Below the pieces are notes generated by a model. The model saw nothing but the letters and a program-made list of their open reading frames with translations. It did no database searches and had not been told where the DNA came from. DNA of 64,000 bases. Source: a virus. The DNA lies in IMG/VR virus record IMGVR_UViG_3300034283_001774, positions 62,001 to 126,000 of that record. The stretch is one strand, 5' to 3'. Every line of letters starts with the position of its first letter. Positions within the stretch are counted from its first letter, which is position 1. The position numbers and the translations under genes were made by a program. Below are positions 27,206 through 36,150 of the stretch, one piece after another.

Positions 27206-30200
27206 ATGGCAATAATAAAAAGAATACCAAAGGGTAGTCCCTTAACGGCGGCAGAAATGGATGCCAACTTGACGATTTTAGAAAACGTATCAAGTTCCGT
27301 AAATACATTATATACAACAACTGATAATTTAAATTCAACATTAACATCAGTATCTTCATCCGTATCGAATCTATCAACTTTAAGTGGACAATTAAGCGGA
27401 CAATTTACTGGTAGTGTTTTAATTTCTGGTAGTTTAAGATTTGATAATATTTCAACCGATGCTGTTGCAAGTGAAGTATTAGTTTACAATAGTTCTACAA
27501 AAACAATAGGAAAAACAACTTCAATAGCTAGTGGACCTGCTGGTACTGCTGGTAGTGGTGGTTCTTCTGGTACTTCCGGTAAAGATGGCACATCAGGAAG
27601 TTCAGGTACATCCGGTTCTTCTGGTACATCTGGTAAAGATGGCACATCAGGAAGTAGTGGTAGTTCTGGAACTTCTGGAAGTTCAGGTTCATCTGGAACT
27701 TCTGGAGAGAGTGGTACTTCCGGTTCATCTGGAACATCTGGTAGTAGCGGTTCATCTGGTACATCTGGTAAAGATGGTACATCTGGTTCATCGGGTTCAT
27801 CTGGAACTTCTGGACAAAATGGTGATAGATTCTCATCAACATCGAGTACTTCAAACAATATAAGCACTGGTTCTAAAAATTTCACAATAGGAACTGGATT
27901 ACAATGGACTCCTGGACAGGCTATTATTATTTCTGAAAATGCATCAAATGTATTAGAAGGAACTGTAACATCTTATAACAGCGGTACAGGTGATTTAGTG
28001 GTTAATATAACAACTACATCAGGTAGTGGTACTGGTATAACTTCATGGTATATAAATACGGCAGGTGCACCTGGTCAAAGTGGTTCATCTGGAACTTCTG
28101 GAAGCTCTGGTTCATCTGGAACTTCTGGTTCATCTGGTACATCTGGAAGTAGTGGTAGTTCTGGAACATCTGGTTCAAGTGGGTCTTCTGGTACATCCGG
28201 TAAAGATGGTACAACCGGTTTAGATGGTACAAGTGGTTCATCAGGAACTTCTGGAAGCTCTGGTTCATCTGGAACTTCTGGCTCATCTGGTTCATCTGGA
28301 ATAAGTGGAACTGCGGGAACATCTGGTTTAACAACAACTGTATTCCCTTATACTGGTTCTGCACATATTAGTGGTTCTCTGCATATTACCGGTTCTATAC
28401 GAATTGGTAAAACACAATATGGTGGTATGTTGTATGGTCCTACCGTTCAAATTTTAGATTTAGGTTCTGATTCTAGAGGAGCACAGGAAGAAAATTCTTC
28501 AATATTGTGGACTGATAAAAGTACTAATGCCAAAGGAGAACTTTATACAAAAGCTGGTAATCTCTATCATGAACTACATTTTAGAACCTTTGAAGCAGTT
28601 GCATTTGACGATGCTGATGTTACATTTGGTAAAAATTTGAATATTAGTGGTTCAATTACTTCATCTTTAAGAGAAGGATATGCTTGGGTAGGTGGTCCTA
28701 ATAATAGAACAATTTTAGTAGCAACATCTTCATTTGGTAGTGCTGGTAGTGGTACTGGAATATTTGCGGCAACCGGTTCGGTATTCGCAACAACAAATAA
28801 TATACAAATTACAGGTTCTCTACAAGTAAGTGGACCTTTATCTGCTTCACTTCCACAAGGATATGCTTGGGTTGGTGGAGTTAATGATATATCTAGAATA
28901 ATAGCTACATCTTCATTTGGAGCGATAACAGTATCTCAACAAGGTGGTAGTTCTTTTGGTTCAGTTCGTACAATACGATTCAATGGAGCCGTTGTTGCAG
29001 ATGATGGTGGCGGACAAGTAACTATAACAACCGGTGGTGGTGGTGGTGGACTTACAATTAATAGTGGTTCATTCTCCGCAGCTGCAACAACCACATTAAC
29101 ATTGGATAATACAATTCGTGCTACGAATAGTGGTGGCGGTACCGTTGCACTTACTGTAGCCGGTGGTGTAGGCGGTGGGGGTTCAAATGGTACTTCTGGT
29201 ACATCTGGTAAAGATGGTGGTGGTGGAACTTCTGGTTCATCTGGAACCGCAGGAGTAAGTGGAAGTGGCGGTACATCTGGTACATCTGGTAAAGATGGCT
29301 CATCTGGAACATCTGGACTTAATGGTATTGGGGCACCTGGTACCGATGGTACATCTGGCTCATCTGGAATAACTGGTATAGGTGGAACAGCCGGTACATC
29401 CGGTTCAAGTGGTAGTTCTGGTACATCTATTGCATTAACAATAAATGATGATGTTGGACCTACATCTATTAGTGGTGTAAATCAAATAACATTTACCGGT
29501 GGGGCGGTTGTAACTAATACACCTGGTAGTGGACATATAACAATCACCGCAGGAACCGGTGGTGGTGCGGGTAGTGCAGGTTCATCTGGTAAAGATGGTA
29601 CATCCGGTACTTCCGGTAAAGATGGAACATTTGTTGGTTCATCTGGTACATCTGGTTCATCTGGATTTGGTAAAGATGGAACATCTGGTGTAAATGGTTC
29701 AGATGGTACTTCCGGTACATCTGGTATATCTGGATTTTTTGGGTCATCTGGTACATCTGGTAAAGATGGAACATTTATTGGTTCATCTGGTTCATCGGGA
29801 TTAAATGGAGAAAACGGTACTATGGGTACTAGTGGTAGCTCTGGAACTTCTGGTACAAGTGGTTTAACCGCAGCAGGAGCAACTGCTGGTAGTGGTGGTA
29901 CATCTGGAACAAATGGTGCACCTGGAGCAAATGGTTCTGATGGTACGTCTGGTTCATCTGGTAAAAATGGTTTAGACGGTACTGCATTTGGTTCATCTGG
30001 TACATCTGGTGTGACTGGTACAAGTGGTGTTGATGGCACATCTGGTACGAATGGTACATCTGGAACTTCTGGAGTTGCATCCCTATTAGCTGTAACTGGA
30101 AGTGTAAATAATGGGTTAGTTAGATACGAAAATTCACCTGAAAGATTATTTGTAAGTAATACTCTCACATTCGATGGAGCAGAAATGAAACTAACAGGTT

Positions 30201-30457
30201 CTATGTTTGTTAGTGGTGCGATAAGTGCATCTGGATTTAACATATATGCAACCGGTACACCTGAAATAACATCGGCAACTAACTTAAACTTAACAGCTGG
30301 TACTGCGGTAATTGTAACGCAATCACCAATGAGAATGGCAACATTTACTGATGTACAAACTGGAAGTTTAACTCCTGCGAATGGAGATATGATATACAAT
30401 TCAACTACTCATAAATTTATGGGATACGCGAATGGGGCTTGGGTACAATTGCATTAA
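27206..30457 (+). CDS. Collagen-like tail fiber / virion fiber, Gly-Ser-Ser and Gly-Thr-Ser repeats
   Basis: 1083 residues. The N-terminus (~1-110) is Ser/Thr-rich and probably trimeric, beginning PKGSPLTAAEMDANL as in other phage fibers. Gly-X-Y triplet blocks (mostly GSS, GTS, GKD) lie at about residues 118-201, 286-375, 661-741 and 788-957, separated by beta-rich segments; two copies of a GYAWVGG...ATSSFG unit lie at ~490-580. The C-terminus (960-1083) is a receptor-binding or trimerisation candidate. Few prolines occur, so stability probably comes from polar triplets. The blocks offer hundreds of Ser/Thr for O-glycosylation, and glycosyltransferases flank the gene. Confidence 0.88.
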   Translation: MAIIKRIPKGSPLTAAEMDANLTILENVSSSVNTLYTTTDNLNSTLTSVSSSVSNLSTLSGQLSGQFTGSVLISGSLRFDNISTDAVASEVLVYNSSTKTIGKTTSIASGPAGTAGSGGSSGTSGKDGTSGSSGTSGSSGTSGKDGTSGSSGSSGTSGSSGSSGTSGESGTSGSSGTSGSSGSSGTSGKDGTSGSSGSSGTSGQNGDRFSSTSSTSNNISTGSKNFTIGTGLQWTPGQAIIISENASNVLEGTVTSYNSGTGDLVVNITTTSGSGTGITSWYINTAGAPGQSGSSGTSGSSGSSGTSGSSGTSGSSGSSGTSGSSGSSGTSGKDGTTGLDGTSGSSGTSGSSGSSGTSGSSGSSGISGTAGTSGLTTTVFPYTGSAHISGSLHITGSIRIGKTQYGGMLYGPTVQILDLGSDSRGAQEENSSILWTDKSTNAKGELYTKAGNLYHELHFRTFEAVAFDDADVTFGKNLNISGSITSSLREGYAWVGGPNNRTILVATSSFGSAGSGTGIFAATGSVFATTNNIQITGSLQVSGPLSASLPQGYAWVGGVNDISRIIATSSFGAITVSQQGGSSFGSVRTIRFNGAVVADDGGGQVTITTGGGGGGLTINSGSFSAAATTTLTLDNTIRATNSGGGTVALTVAGGVGGGGSNGTSGTSGKDGGGGTSGSSGTAGVSGSGGTSGTSGKDGSSGTSGLNGIGAPGTDGTSGSSGITGIGGTAGTSGSSGSSGTSIALTINDDVGPTSISGVNQITFTGGAVVTNTPGSGHITITAGTGGGAGSAGSSGKDGTSGTSGKDGTFVGSSGTSGSSGFGKDGTSGVNGSDGTSGTSGISGFFGSSGTSGKDGTFIGSSGSSGLNGENGTMGTSGSSGTSGTSGLTAAGATAGSGGTSGTNGAPGANGSDGTSGSSGKNGLDGTAFGSSGTSGVTGTSGVDGTSGTNGTSGTSGVASLLAVTGSVNNGLVRYENSPERLFVSNTLTFDGAEMKLTGSMFVSGAISASGFNIYATGTPEITSATNLNLTAGTAVIVTQSPMRMATFTDVQTGSLTPANGDMIYNSTTHKFMGYANGAWVQLH

Positions 30458-30463
30458 TAAAAT

Positions 30464-32029
30464 ATGAGAGAATATAACGTTATCTTAAAAAAGGATGTAG
30501 ATTACGATGGGTTTTGGAATGATATAGAAAGTGATACCGATGGTGGCAAACTTTACATTCCAAATCGTAGAGTAGAATTTACAAACGAAAGACCTACATC
30601 TTTACGTCAATGTTGGTACATGCTGACAGATGAAGAAGCTGAGCAATTAAAATTAGATGATAGAGTGCTGGCTGTAGAGATTCCACCTGAACATAGAACT
30701 GATATTCAAATAGGACATCGTGCAATTCAAACAGGTGATTTTACAAAAACAACATCCGATAGTGGTACTTATATCAATTGGGGATTGATACGATGTAATT
30801 CTACCTCAAATGTATATGCCAGTGGAACAACTACTACTTTGAACTATAATTATACATTAACCGGTGACGGTGTGGATGTAGTAATTCAAGATAGTGGATT
30901 ACAAGTAGACCATCCGGAATTTCAAGATGAAAATGGAGTAAGTAGAGTACAACAAATTAACTGGTCAAGTGAAAGTGGAGTTTCATTCACACAAAATGCA
31001 AATCATTATAGAGATTTTGATGGACATGGTACACATTGTGCCGGTATAGCTGCGGGTAAAACATATGGTTGGGCCAAAAAGGCAAGAGTATATGCTCAAA
31101 AAATAAGTGGATTAGAGGGAAGTGGCGATAGTGGTACTGGTATTTCTACAACATATGCATTTGATGCGATTAAAGGTTGGCATAATAATAAGTCATTGAA
31201 TTTTACAACAGGTGTAAAAAGACCAACCGTAGTTAATATGAGTTGGGGATATTACACTTCATTTGCAGCATTAACCGAAATTAATTATAGAGGAACATCA
31301 TATACGGGAGCATCTATTGATACTAATACTGAAAGAATAAATAATTTTGGATTAATGTCAGCGGCATCATCTATATCAAATGTAAGAATATCATCGGTTG
31401 ATACTGATATTCAAGAAATGATTGATGCTGGAATTATAGTATGTATAGCAGCTGGTAATCGTTCTCATAAAATTGATGTTCCTAGTGGGACAGATTATAA
31501 TAATTATTATAACGATGGTACTGGTGCAACTTATTATCATAGAGGTTCTTCTCCGTTTGATGATGAAGCGTTTATTGTTGGTAATATTGATAGTACGGTT
31601 TATGATACAAATAATGACCAAAAATCAACATCATCGGAAACAGGTCCAGGTGTAACAATATACGCACCGGGTACCGATATTATGAGTGCATGTTCAAATA
31701 CAAATAGATTTAGTGGACAATCCTATTACTTAAACGCATCATATAAACAATGTAATATTAGTGGTACATCTATGGCATCTCCACAAGTAGCAGGTGTATG
31801 TGCTTTGTTTTTAGAAGCAAATCCTAGATTAACACCTGCACAATTAAAATCGGCAATATTAGCAAATGCAGGTACTGCGATATACGATACCGGTGTGAAC
31901 AACGATTGGACAAATTATAGAAGTTTAAAGGGTGGTAGTTTAAAGGTGTTATATAATAAGTTTAATTCTGAAAAAACATTTTCCGCTACAAACATATCAT
32001 TTTCTGGTATTGGGTTTAAAATACGATAA
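30464..32029 (+). CDS. Subtilisin-like serine protease (S8 family)
   Basis: 521 residues. The catalytic triad is visible: D143 in VIQDSG, H188 in DGHGTHCAG, S436 in GTSMASPQ; oxyanion N332 lies in AAGNRS. Residues ~1-110 precede the protease domain and could be a propeptide or virion-attachment domain; no signal peptide is seen. It begins 6 nt after the fiber and ends in a terminator, so it belongs to the fiber transcription unit. It may mature the fiber or digest host surface protein from the virion. An unusual phage protein. Confidence 0.88.
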   Translation: MREYNVILKKDVDYDGFWNDIESDTDGGKLYIPNRRVEFTNERPTSLRQCWYMLTDEEAEQLKLDDRVLAVEIPPEHRTDIQIGHRAIQTGDFTKTTSDSGTYINWGLIRCNSTSNVYASGTTTTLNYNYTLTGDGVDVVIQDSGLQVDHPEFQDENGVSRVQQINWSSESGVSFTQNANHYRDFDGHGTHCAGIAAGKTYGWAKKARVYAQKISGLEGSGDSGTGISTTYAFDAIKGWHNNKSLNFTTGVKRPTVVNMSWGYYTSFAALTEINYRGTSYTGASIDTNTERINNFGLMSAASSISNVRISSVDTDIQEMIDAGIIVCIAAGNRSHKIDVPSGTDYNNYYNDGTGATYYHRGSSPFDDEAFIVGNIDSTVYDTNNDQKSTSSETGPGVTIYAPGTDIMSACSNTNRFSGQSYYLNASYKQCNISGTSMASPQVAGVCALFLEANPRLTPAQLKSAILANAGTAIYDTGVNNDWTNYRSLKGGSLKVLYNKFNSEKTFSATNISFSGIGFKIR

Positions 32030-32050
32030 TTTTTATCGTTTTCTCTTTTT
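32023..32050 (+). terminator. Rho-independent terminator after the protease
   Basis: A perfect 7-bp stem (ACGATAA 32023-32029 with TTATCGT 32033-32039), a TTT loop and a T-rich run with TTTTCTCTTTTT. The protease stop codon is part of the 5' arm. Confidence 0.75.
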
Positions 32051-32089
32051 ACTTTATATTTATATATACAAATATATTACCGAAATAGA

Positions 32090-32121
32090 TTTGGTAATTT
32101 AGAAAAAAATTGTTATATTTG
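32090..32121 (+). promoter_or_regulatory. Bacteroidetes-type promoter of the glycan operon, nearly leaderless
   Basis: TTTGG at 32090-32094 and TATATTTG at 32114-32121, 24 nt apart. The ATG at 32127 is only 5 nt after the -7 element, so the mRNA is probably leaderless or nearly so. A TATATTTATATATA element (32055-32068) lies upstream. Confidence 0.8.
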
Positions 32122-32126
32122 TATCT

Positions 32127-32756
32127 ATGATAAATGTTACATACGCCATTACAGTTTGTAATGAAATAAATGAAATCACAACTTTAGTTGATTTCCTACA
32201 ACCTAGGATAAAATCCGAAGATGAAATACTGGTTCAGTATGATTCCGATTCTGCAACATCGCAGATAAAAGATTATTTAAATATAATCTCACAAATACAT
32301 AAGAATATAAGAGTAATTTCATTTCCTCTTAATAAAGATTTTGCATCATTTAAGAATAATTTAAAAAATAATGCAAACGGTATTTTTATTTTTCAAATTG
32401 ATGCAGATGAAATGCCATCCGAATATTTGGTTGAAAATATTCACAACTTTTTAGATTATAATAAAGATGTAGACCTTTTCTTCGTACCTAGAATTAATAC
32501 GGTGAATGGTTTAACTGCCGAACATATTAAGAAATGGGGATGGAAAGTTAATGAAAACGGTTGGGTAAATTTTCCTGACTATCAAACTCGTATTTATAGA
32601 AGAACTTCTGAAATAGAATGGAGTGGTAAGGTACATGAAAGGATAGCGGGATATAATACATTATCAATATTACCTCAGGAAGAAATTTATTGTTTGTATC
32701 ATCATAAGCAAATTGAAAGACAAGAAAAACAAAACGCTTTATATGATACAATCTAA
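32127..32756 (+). CDS. Glycosyltransferase family 2-like
   Basis: 209 residues, GT-A fold. VTYAITVCNEINEI opens the nucleotide-binding fold; QIDADEMPSEYL carries the DxD metal motif; WSGKVHERIAGY is the usual late motif of this small GT2 group. First gene of the glycan operon; overlaps the next by 14 nt. Confidence 0.85.
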   Translation: MINVTYAITVCNEINEITTLVDFLQPRIKSEDEILVQYDSDSATSQIKDYLNIISQIHKNIRVISFPLNKDFASFKNNLKNNANGIFIFQIDADEMPSEYLVENIHNFLDYNKDVDLFFVPRINTVNGLTAEHIKKWGWKVNENGWVNFPDYQTRIYRRTSEIEWSGKVHERIAGYNTLSILPQEEIYCLYHHKQIERQEKQNALYDTI

Positions 32757-33744
32757 AATAGCCTTCCTTACTGAAATGGGGTTTATTGGTAAAATACCGG
32801 CACATCATCCAAATATGAGAACCGAATTTGCTTGGATGCACGCTTTAGACGCAGACCATTATAATATTCATCTATTTGGTGCGGATAAACATTTGATTAA
32901 TTATGACCATGTGTTTATTATATTTCCAAAAGGCAAAGTATTTTTAAGTGCAGAGGGAAGTAAAATTATAGATGGTATTAATCCATTTTCAGAATTATTA
33001 CAACAAGATATAGTTGGTAAATTGAAGGAAAGAGGTAATAAGAAAGTCCATTATATTCAAGAAGGACCGCATTGGTGGTATAATGATTATACTATATCAG
33101 ACCAAATCTATTTCTTTAATTTCTTACAATCATGTGATTCAATCTTTACGCACAATGATTCAGATATATATTATTATAAGGGATTGTTTCCTAATAAAAA
33201 AGTAAGACCTATCGGTACATTGATGATTGATACTCTAATCAAAGACATAGTACCAACAAAAGAAGATAAGGCAATTATAGGTGGTAACTTCGCAAGATGG
33301 TATGGTGGGTTTGAAAGTTATATGATAGCTGGTAACTTTGATGTTCCTATTTGGGCACAAACATCTCATGCTATGAGAGAGAATGAAAATGTAATTGATA
33401 ACTTAACTCACTTACCAAGATTAATGTGGAGTGAATGGATGACCGTATTATCAACATTCAAATACGCAGTTCATATGATGCCAACGGTAGCAGCTGGTAC
33501 GTTTGCCCTAAATTGTGCATACTTTGGTATCCCTTGTATTGGAAATCAAGATGTAGATACACAATTACTTTGTCACCCATCCTTATCGGTAGCTGTAAAT
33601 GATTTAGAAAGTGCAAGAGAATTGGCAATAAGATTGAGAGATGACAAACAATTTTACAATGAATGTTCAGAAATGGCAAAGGCTAATTATGAAGCTTGTT
33701 TTTCAAAAGAACTTTGGTTAAAAAGAATAATGACAGAATTATGA
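32743..33744 (+). CDS. Putative GT-B glycosyltransferase
   Basis: 333 residues. I chose the ATG at 32743 (MIQSKIAFL) over an upstream in-frame start. The C-terminal part AAGTFALNCAYFGIPCIGN and following acidic helix resemble the donor site of GT-B enzymes, and an inverting-type HYIQEGPHWWYND lies mid-protein. No close family recognised. It lies inside the glycan operon, with ATGA overlap to the next gene. Confidence 0.65.
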   Translation: MIQSKIAFLTEMGFIGKIPAHHPNMRTEFAWMHALDADHYNIHLFGADKHLINYDHVFIIFPKGKVFLSAEGSKIIDGINPFSELLQQDIVGKLKERGNKKVHYIQEGPHWWYNDYTISDQIYFFNFLQSCDSIFTHNDSDIYYYKGLFPNKKVRPIGTLMIDTLIKDIVPTKEDKAIIGGNFARWYGGFESYMIAGNFDVPIWAQTSHAMRENENVIDNLTHLPRLMWSEWMTVLSTFKYAVHMMPTVAAGTFALNCAYFGIPCIGNQDVDTQLLCHPSLSVAVNDLESARELAIRLRDDKQFYNECSEMAKANYEACFSKELWLKRIMTEL

Positions 33745-34511
33745 TAACAGTTATATTAAATGGTTACAAAAGAGCGGAAAATCTTAATGAACAATTAGAG
33801 GCATTAAGAAACCAAACGGTTCAGCCGGATGAAATACTTTTTTGGTATAATAATCCTGGTGATAATGACCTGATTAATTATGATATTGGTACTGAAATAG
33901 CGGGTGCTTATTGTAATTACAACTTCGGTGTATGGGCACGATTTGCTTTTGCATTTATGGCTAAAAATCCATATGTTTGTATTTTTGATGATGATACTAT
34001 ACCTGGTTCAAAATGGTTAGAGAATTGCATGAATACAATGAAAACGAATGAAGGACTATTGGGTACGGTTGGATTAATTTATCCACAACCACTTCCACCG
34101 GAACAATCATCATACTACGAACCATATGCTAGAGTTGGTTGGCCTGAAGGTGGAAATAATGAACATACATTAGAAGTTGATTTGGTTGGGCATAGTTGGT
34201 TCTTTAAAAAGGAATGGTTATCTCATATGTGGAGAGAACAACCTGAATCTAAATATAATACCTGTGGTGAAGATATGCACTTCTCATATATGTTGCAGAA
34301 GTATGCGGGAATTAAAACATTTGTACCACCACATCCAAAGAATGATAAACAAATGTGGGGAAGTATAAAAGGAGCACAATATGGTGGCGATGCTAACTCA
34401 CTATGGGAATCAAATCAGAGAAGTGTGGAAGGTGTACCATTTAGAGCATTGATGAATGAATATTTTCATAACCAAAGAATGAAAGGTTGGAAACTTGTAT
34501 ATGAAAAATAA
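33741..34511 (+). CDS. Glycosyltransferase family 2-like
   Basis: 256 residues. ITVILNGYKRAENLNEQL is the GT-A start; FDDDTIPGSKWLENC is the metal-binding DxD-like motif. GEDMHFSYMLQKYAGI is the typical catalytic [E/D]D region. ATGA overlap with the preceding gene fixes the start at 33741. Confidence 0.85.
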   Translation: MITVILNGYKRAENLNEQLEALRNQTVQPDEILFWYNNPGDNDLINYDIGTEIAGAYCNYNFGVWARFAFAFMAKNPYVCIFDDDTIPGSKWLENCMNTMKTNEGLLGTVGLIYPQPLPPEQSSYYEPYARVGWPEGGNNEHTLEVDLVGHSWFFKKEWLSHMWREQPESKYNTCGEDMHFSYMLQKYAGIKTFVPPHPKNDKQMWGSIKGAQYGGDANSLWESNQRSVEGVPFRALMNEYFHNQRMKGWKLVYEK

Positions 34512-34513
34512 AC

Positions 34514-35110
34514 ATGAAAACGGCAATTGTTATACAAGGTAGCACTATTTGTGATAATATAGAAAAATTGAAAAATGATTGGAAACCATTTCCTATTATT
34601 TTTTCAACATGGGAAGGGGAGCCAACCTATTGTTATCCGGATAAAAACGATGTGGTTGTATATAGCCCTAGACCAGAAATAGTTGGAGTTGGTAATTTAA
34701 ATTTACAAAGAGTATCGTCTTTAAATGGATTTATAAAGGCAAAAGAACTGGGATACGATAGAGTTGTAAAGTGGAGATATGATTTGTTCCCAATCAATTG
34801 TGAAGAAATATTTAAATCGTTTAAAAGTGATTGTTTAAATTTTCTAGCATATCACCAACATAATGCCGGATATTTGGTAGATTATTTATCGGAAGGAAAT
34901 GTTGATGATATGATTCAATTATTTACATTTTCAGATTTTAATGTACCACACGCAGAAGTTGCATTTACAAATAGATTGTTTGAGCTTGGATTTGATAAAA
35001 AAATCAATTTCATTCTCAAAAATCTAGAAAAAGATAGAGTTGACATTTATTGGCAAAAATATAACAATTATTTGAGTCATTATAAAAACATAGAAGCATT
35101 TAAAACGTAA
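34514..35110 (+). CDS. WavE-like lipopolysaccharide synthesis family protein
   Basis: 198 residues. TAIVIQGST at the start, ILSTWEG-type segment (FSTWEGE), and VVKWRYDLFP at ~88-97 match the pattern of WavE and related polysaccharide glycosyltransferases (VIQG...TW...K-R-D). Related by pattern to the protein at 49974. Acceptor unknown. Confidence 0.65.
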   Translation: MKTAIVIQGSTICDNIEKLKNDWKPFPIIFSTWEGEPTYCYPDKNDVVVYSPRPEIVGVGNLNLQRVSSLNGFIKAKELGYDRVVKWRYDLFPINCEEIFKSFKSDCLNFLAYHQHNAGYLVDYLSEGNVDDMIQLFTFSDFNVPHAEVAFTNRLFELGFDKKINFILKNLEKDRVDIYWQKYNNYLSHYKNIEAFKT

Positions 35111-35113
35111 CAA

Positions 35114-35842
35114 ATGAGAAAAGTTAATGTAATAATACCGATGGCCGGCGAAGGTAAACGATTTTCCGATGTAGGATATACGATACCAAAACCATTTATT
35201 CCGGTAAACAAAAAACCAATGGTACAATCAGTTGTTGAAAATCTAAATATAGATGGGAAACATATTTTTATAATTCAAAAAAAGCATTCAGTAGGAAATA
35301 GTTTACAAACCTTTTTAAAATCACTAAAACCCGATTCGGTTGTAATTGAAATAGATGAATTAACAGAAGGACCAGCATGTACCGCATTGTTAGCTAGTGA
35401 TTATATAGATGAAGATACTCCATTGATTATTGTTAATTGTGACCAAATGATACATGATTTTGATGTTAATAAACTTTTAGAGTTTTGTGACAAAAATGAA
35501 GCAGATGGTATATTAGGTGCATTTATATCATCATCAAAGAAAAATTCATATATGAAATTAGACCCACAAGGTGAGGTTACTGAAGTTAAAGAAAAGATTG
35601 TAATCAGTAATACTGCAACTAATGGATTACATTTTTGGAAACATGGAAAAGATTTCGTATCTTCGGCAAAAGAAATGATAGAATCTGGTGAAAGGTATAA
35701 TAACGAATTTTATATAGCACCATCATACAATTATCTTATTAAAGATGGGAAAAAAATATTACCATTCTTTTATAACTTACATTGGCCAATTGGTGTACCA
35801 GAGGATTTAAATAAATACAAACAATTATATGGACATTCTTAA
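35114..35842 (+). CDS. Sugar-phosphate nucleotidyltransferase
   Basis: 242 residues. The N-terminal signature PMAGEGKRF...GYTIPKP is that of nucleoside-diphosphate-sugar pyrophosphorylases; NCDQMIHDFD holds the metal-binding Asp. It activates a sugar 1-phosphate with an NTP. A paralog is fused to a HAD domain at 39740. The specific sugar cannot be read from sequence. Confidence 0.88.
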   Translation: MRKVNVIIPMAGEGKRFSDVGYTIPKPFIPVNKKPMVQSVVENLNIDGKHIFIIQKKHSVGNSLQTFLKSLKPDSVVIEIDELTEGPACTALLASDYIDEDTPLIIVNCDQMIHDFDVNKLLEFCDKNEADGILGAFISSSKKNSYMKLDPQGEVTEVKEKIVISNTATNGLHFWKHGKDFVSSAKEMIESGERYNNEFYIAPSYNYLIKDGKKILPFFYNLHWPIGVPEDLNKYKQLYGHS

Positions 35843-36149
35843 AATGAAAGACATGAAAGGTGGATGGTTTATTGGTAACTTTGAACCAACTGCTTTTAAA
35901 ACAGACCAGTTTGAGGTTTGTTATAAACACCACACTAAAGGTGAAAAATGGGATACTCATTATCACAAAGCTGGTACTGAAATAAATTATTTGGTTAGTG
36001 GAAAAATGACCATACAAGACAAAGAATTAAATGAAGGTGATATCTTTATTTTAAACCCATACGAAATTGCTGACCCAATCTTTTTAGAAGATTGTACAGT
36101 CTTAATTATAAAAACTCCGTCAATACCTGGCGATAAATACGTTATATAA
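35829..36149 (+). CDS. Cupin-fold protein
   Basis: 106 residues. The metal site is KWDTHYHKAGTEINYLVSG (His-x-His-x4-Glu, cupin motif 1), followed by EGDIFILNPYE (motif 2 region). Cupins next to sugar nucleotide genes are often isomerases or epimerases, but many are not enzymes. It overlaps the nucleotidyltransferase by 14 nt; an alternative start is at 35844. It ends 1 nt before the RuBisCO-like gene. Confidence 0.75.
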   Translation: MDILKMKDMKGGWFIGNFEPTAFKTDQFEVCYKHHTKGEKWDTHYHKAGTEINYLVSGKMTIQDKELNEGDIFILNPYEIADPIFLEDCTVLIIKTPSIPGDKYVI

Positions 36150-36150
36150 T

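Noticed and set aside
27558-27830. CRISPR-like periodic repeats in the fiber region
   Set aside because: The period is a codon triplet pattern (Gly-X-Y) inside a coding frame; no unique spacers and no cas genes.
27484-27885. Minus-strand open frame opposite the first collagen-like block
   Set aside because: The same antisense artifact of the repeats; all other genes are on the + strand.
29482-30399. A 305-codon open frame on the minus strand with repeated Pro-Asp-Val/Pro-Glu-Pro
   Set aside because: It is the antisense reading of the Gly-Ser/Thr repeat DNA of the fiber; no promoter or start context, and the + frame is clearly coding.
26623-32126. Diversity-generating retroelement near the fiber
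   Set aside because: No reverse transcriptase gene or template repeat was seen; the fiber C-terminus has no duplicated variable region nearby.
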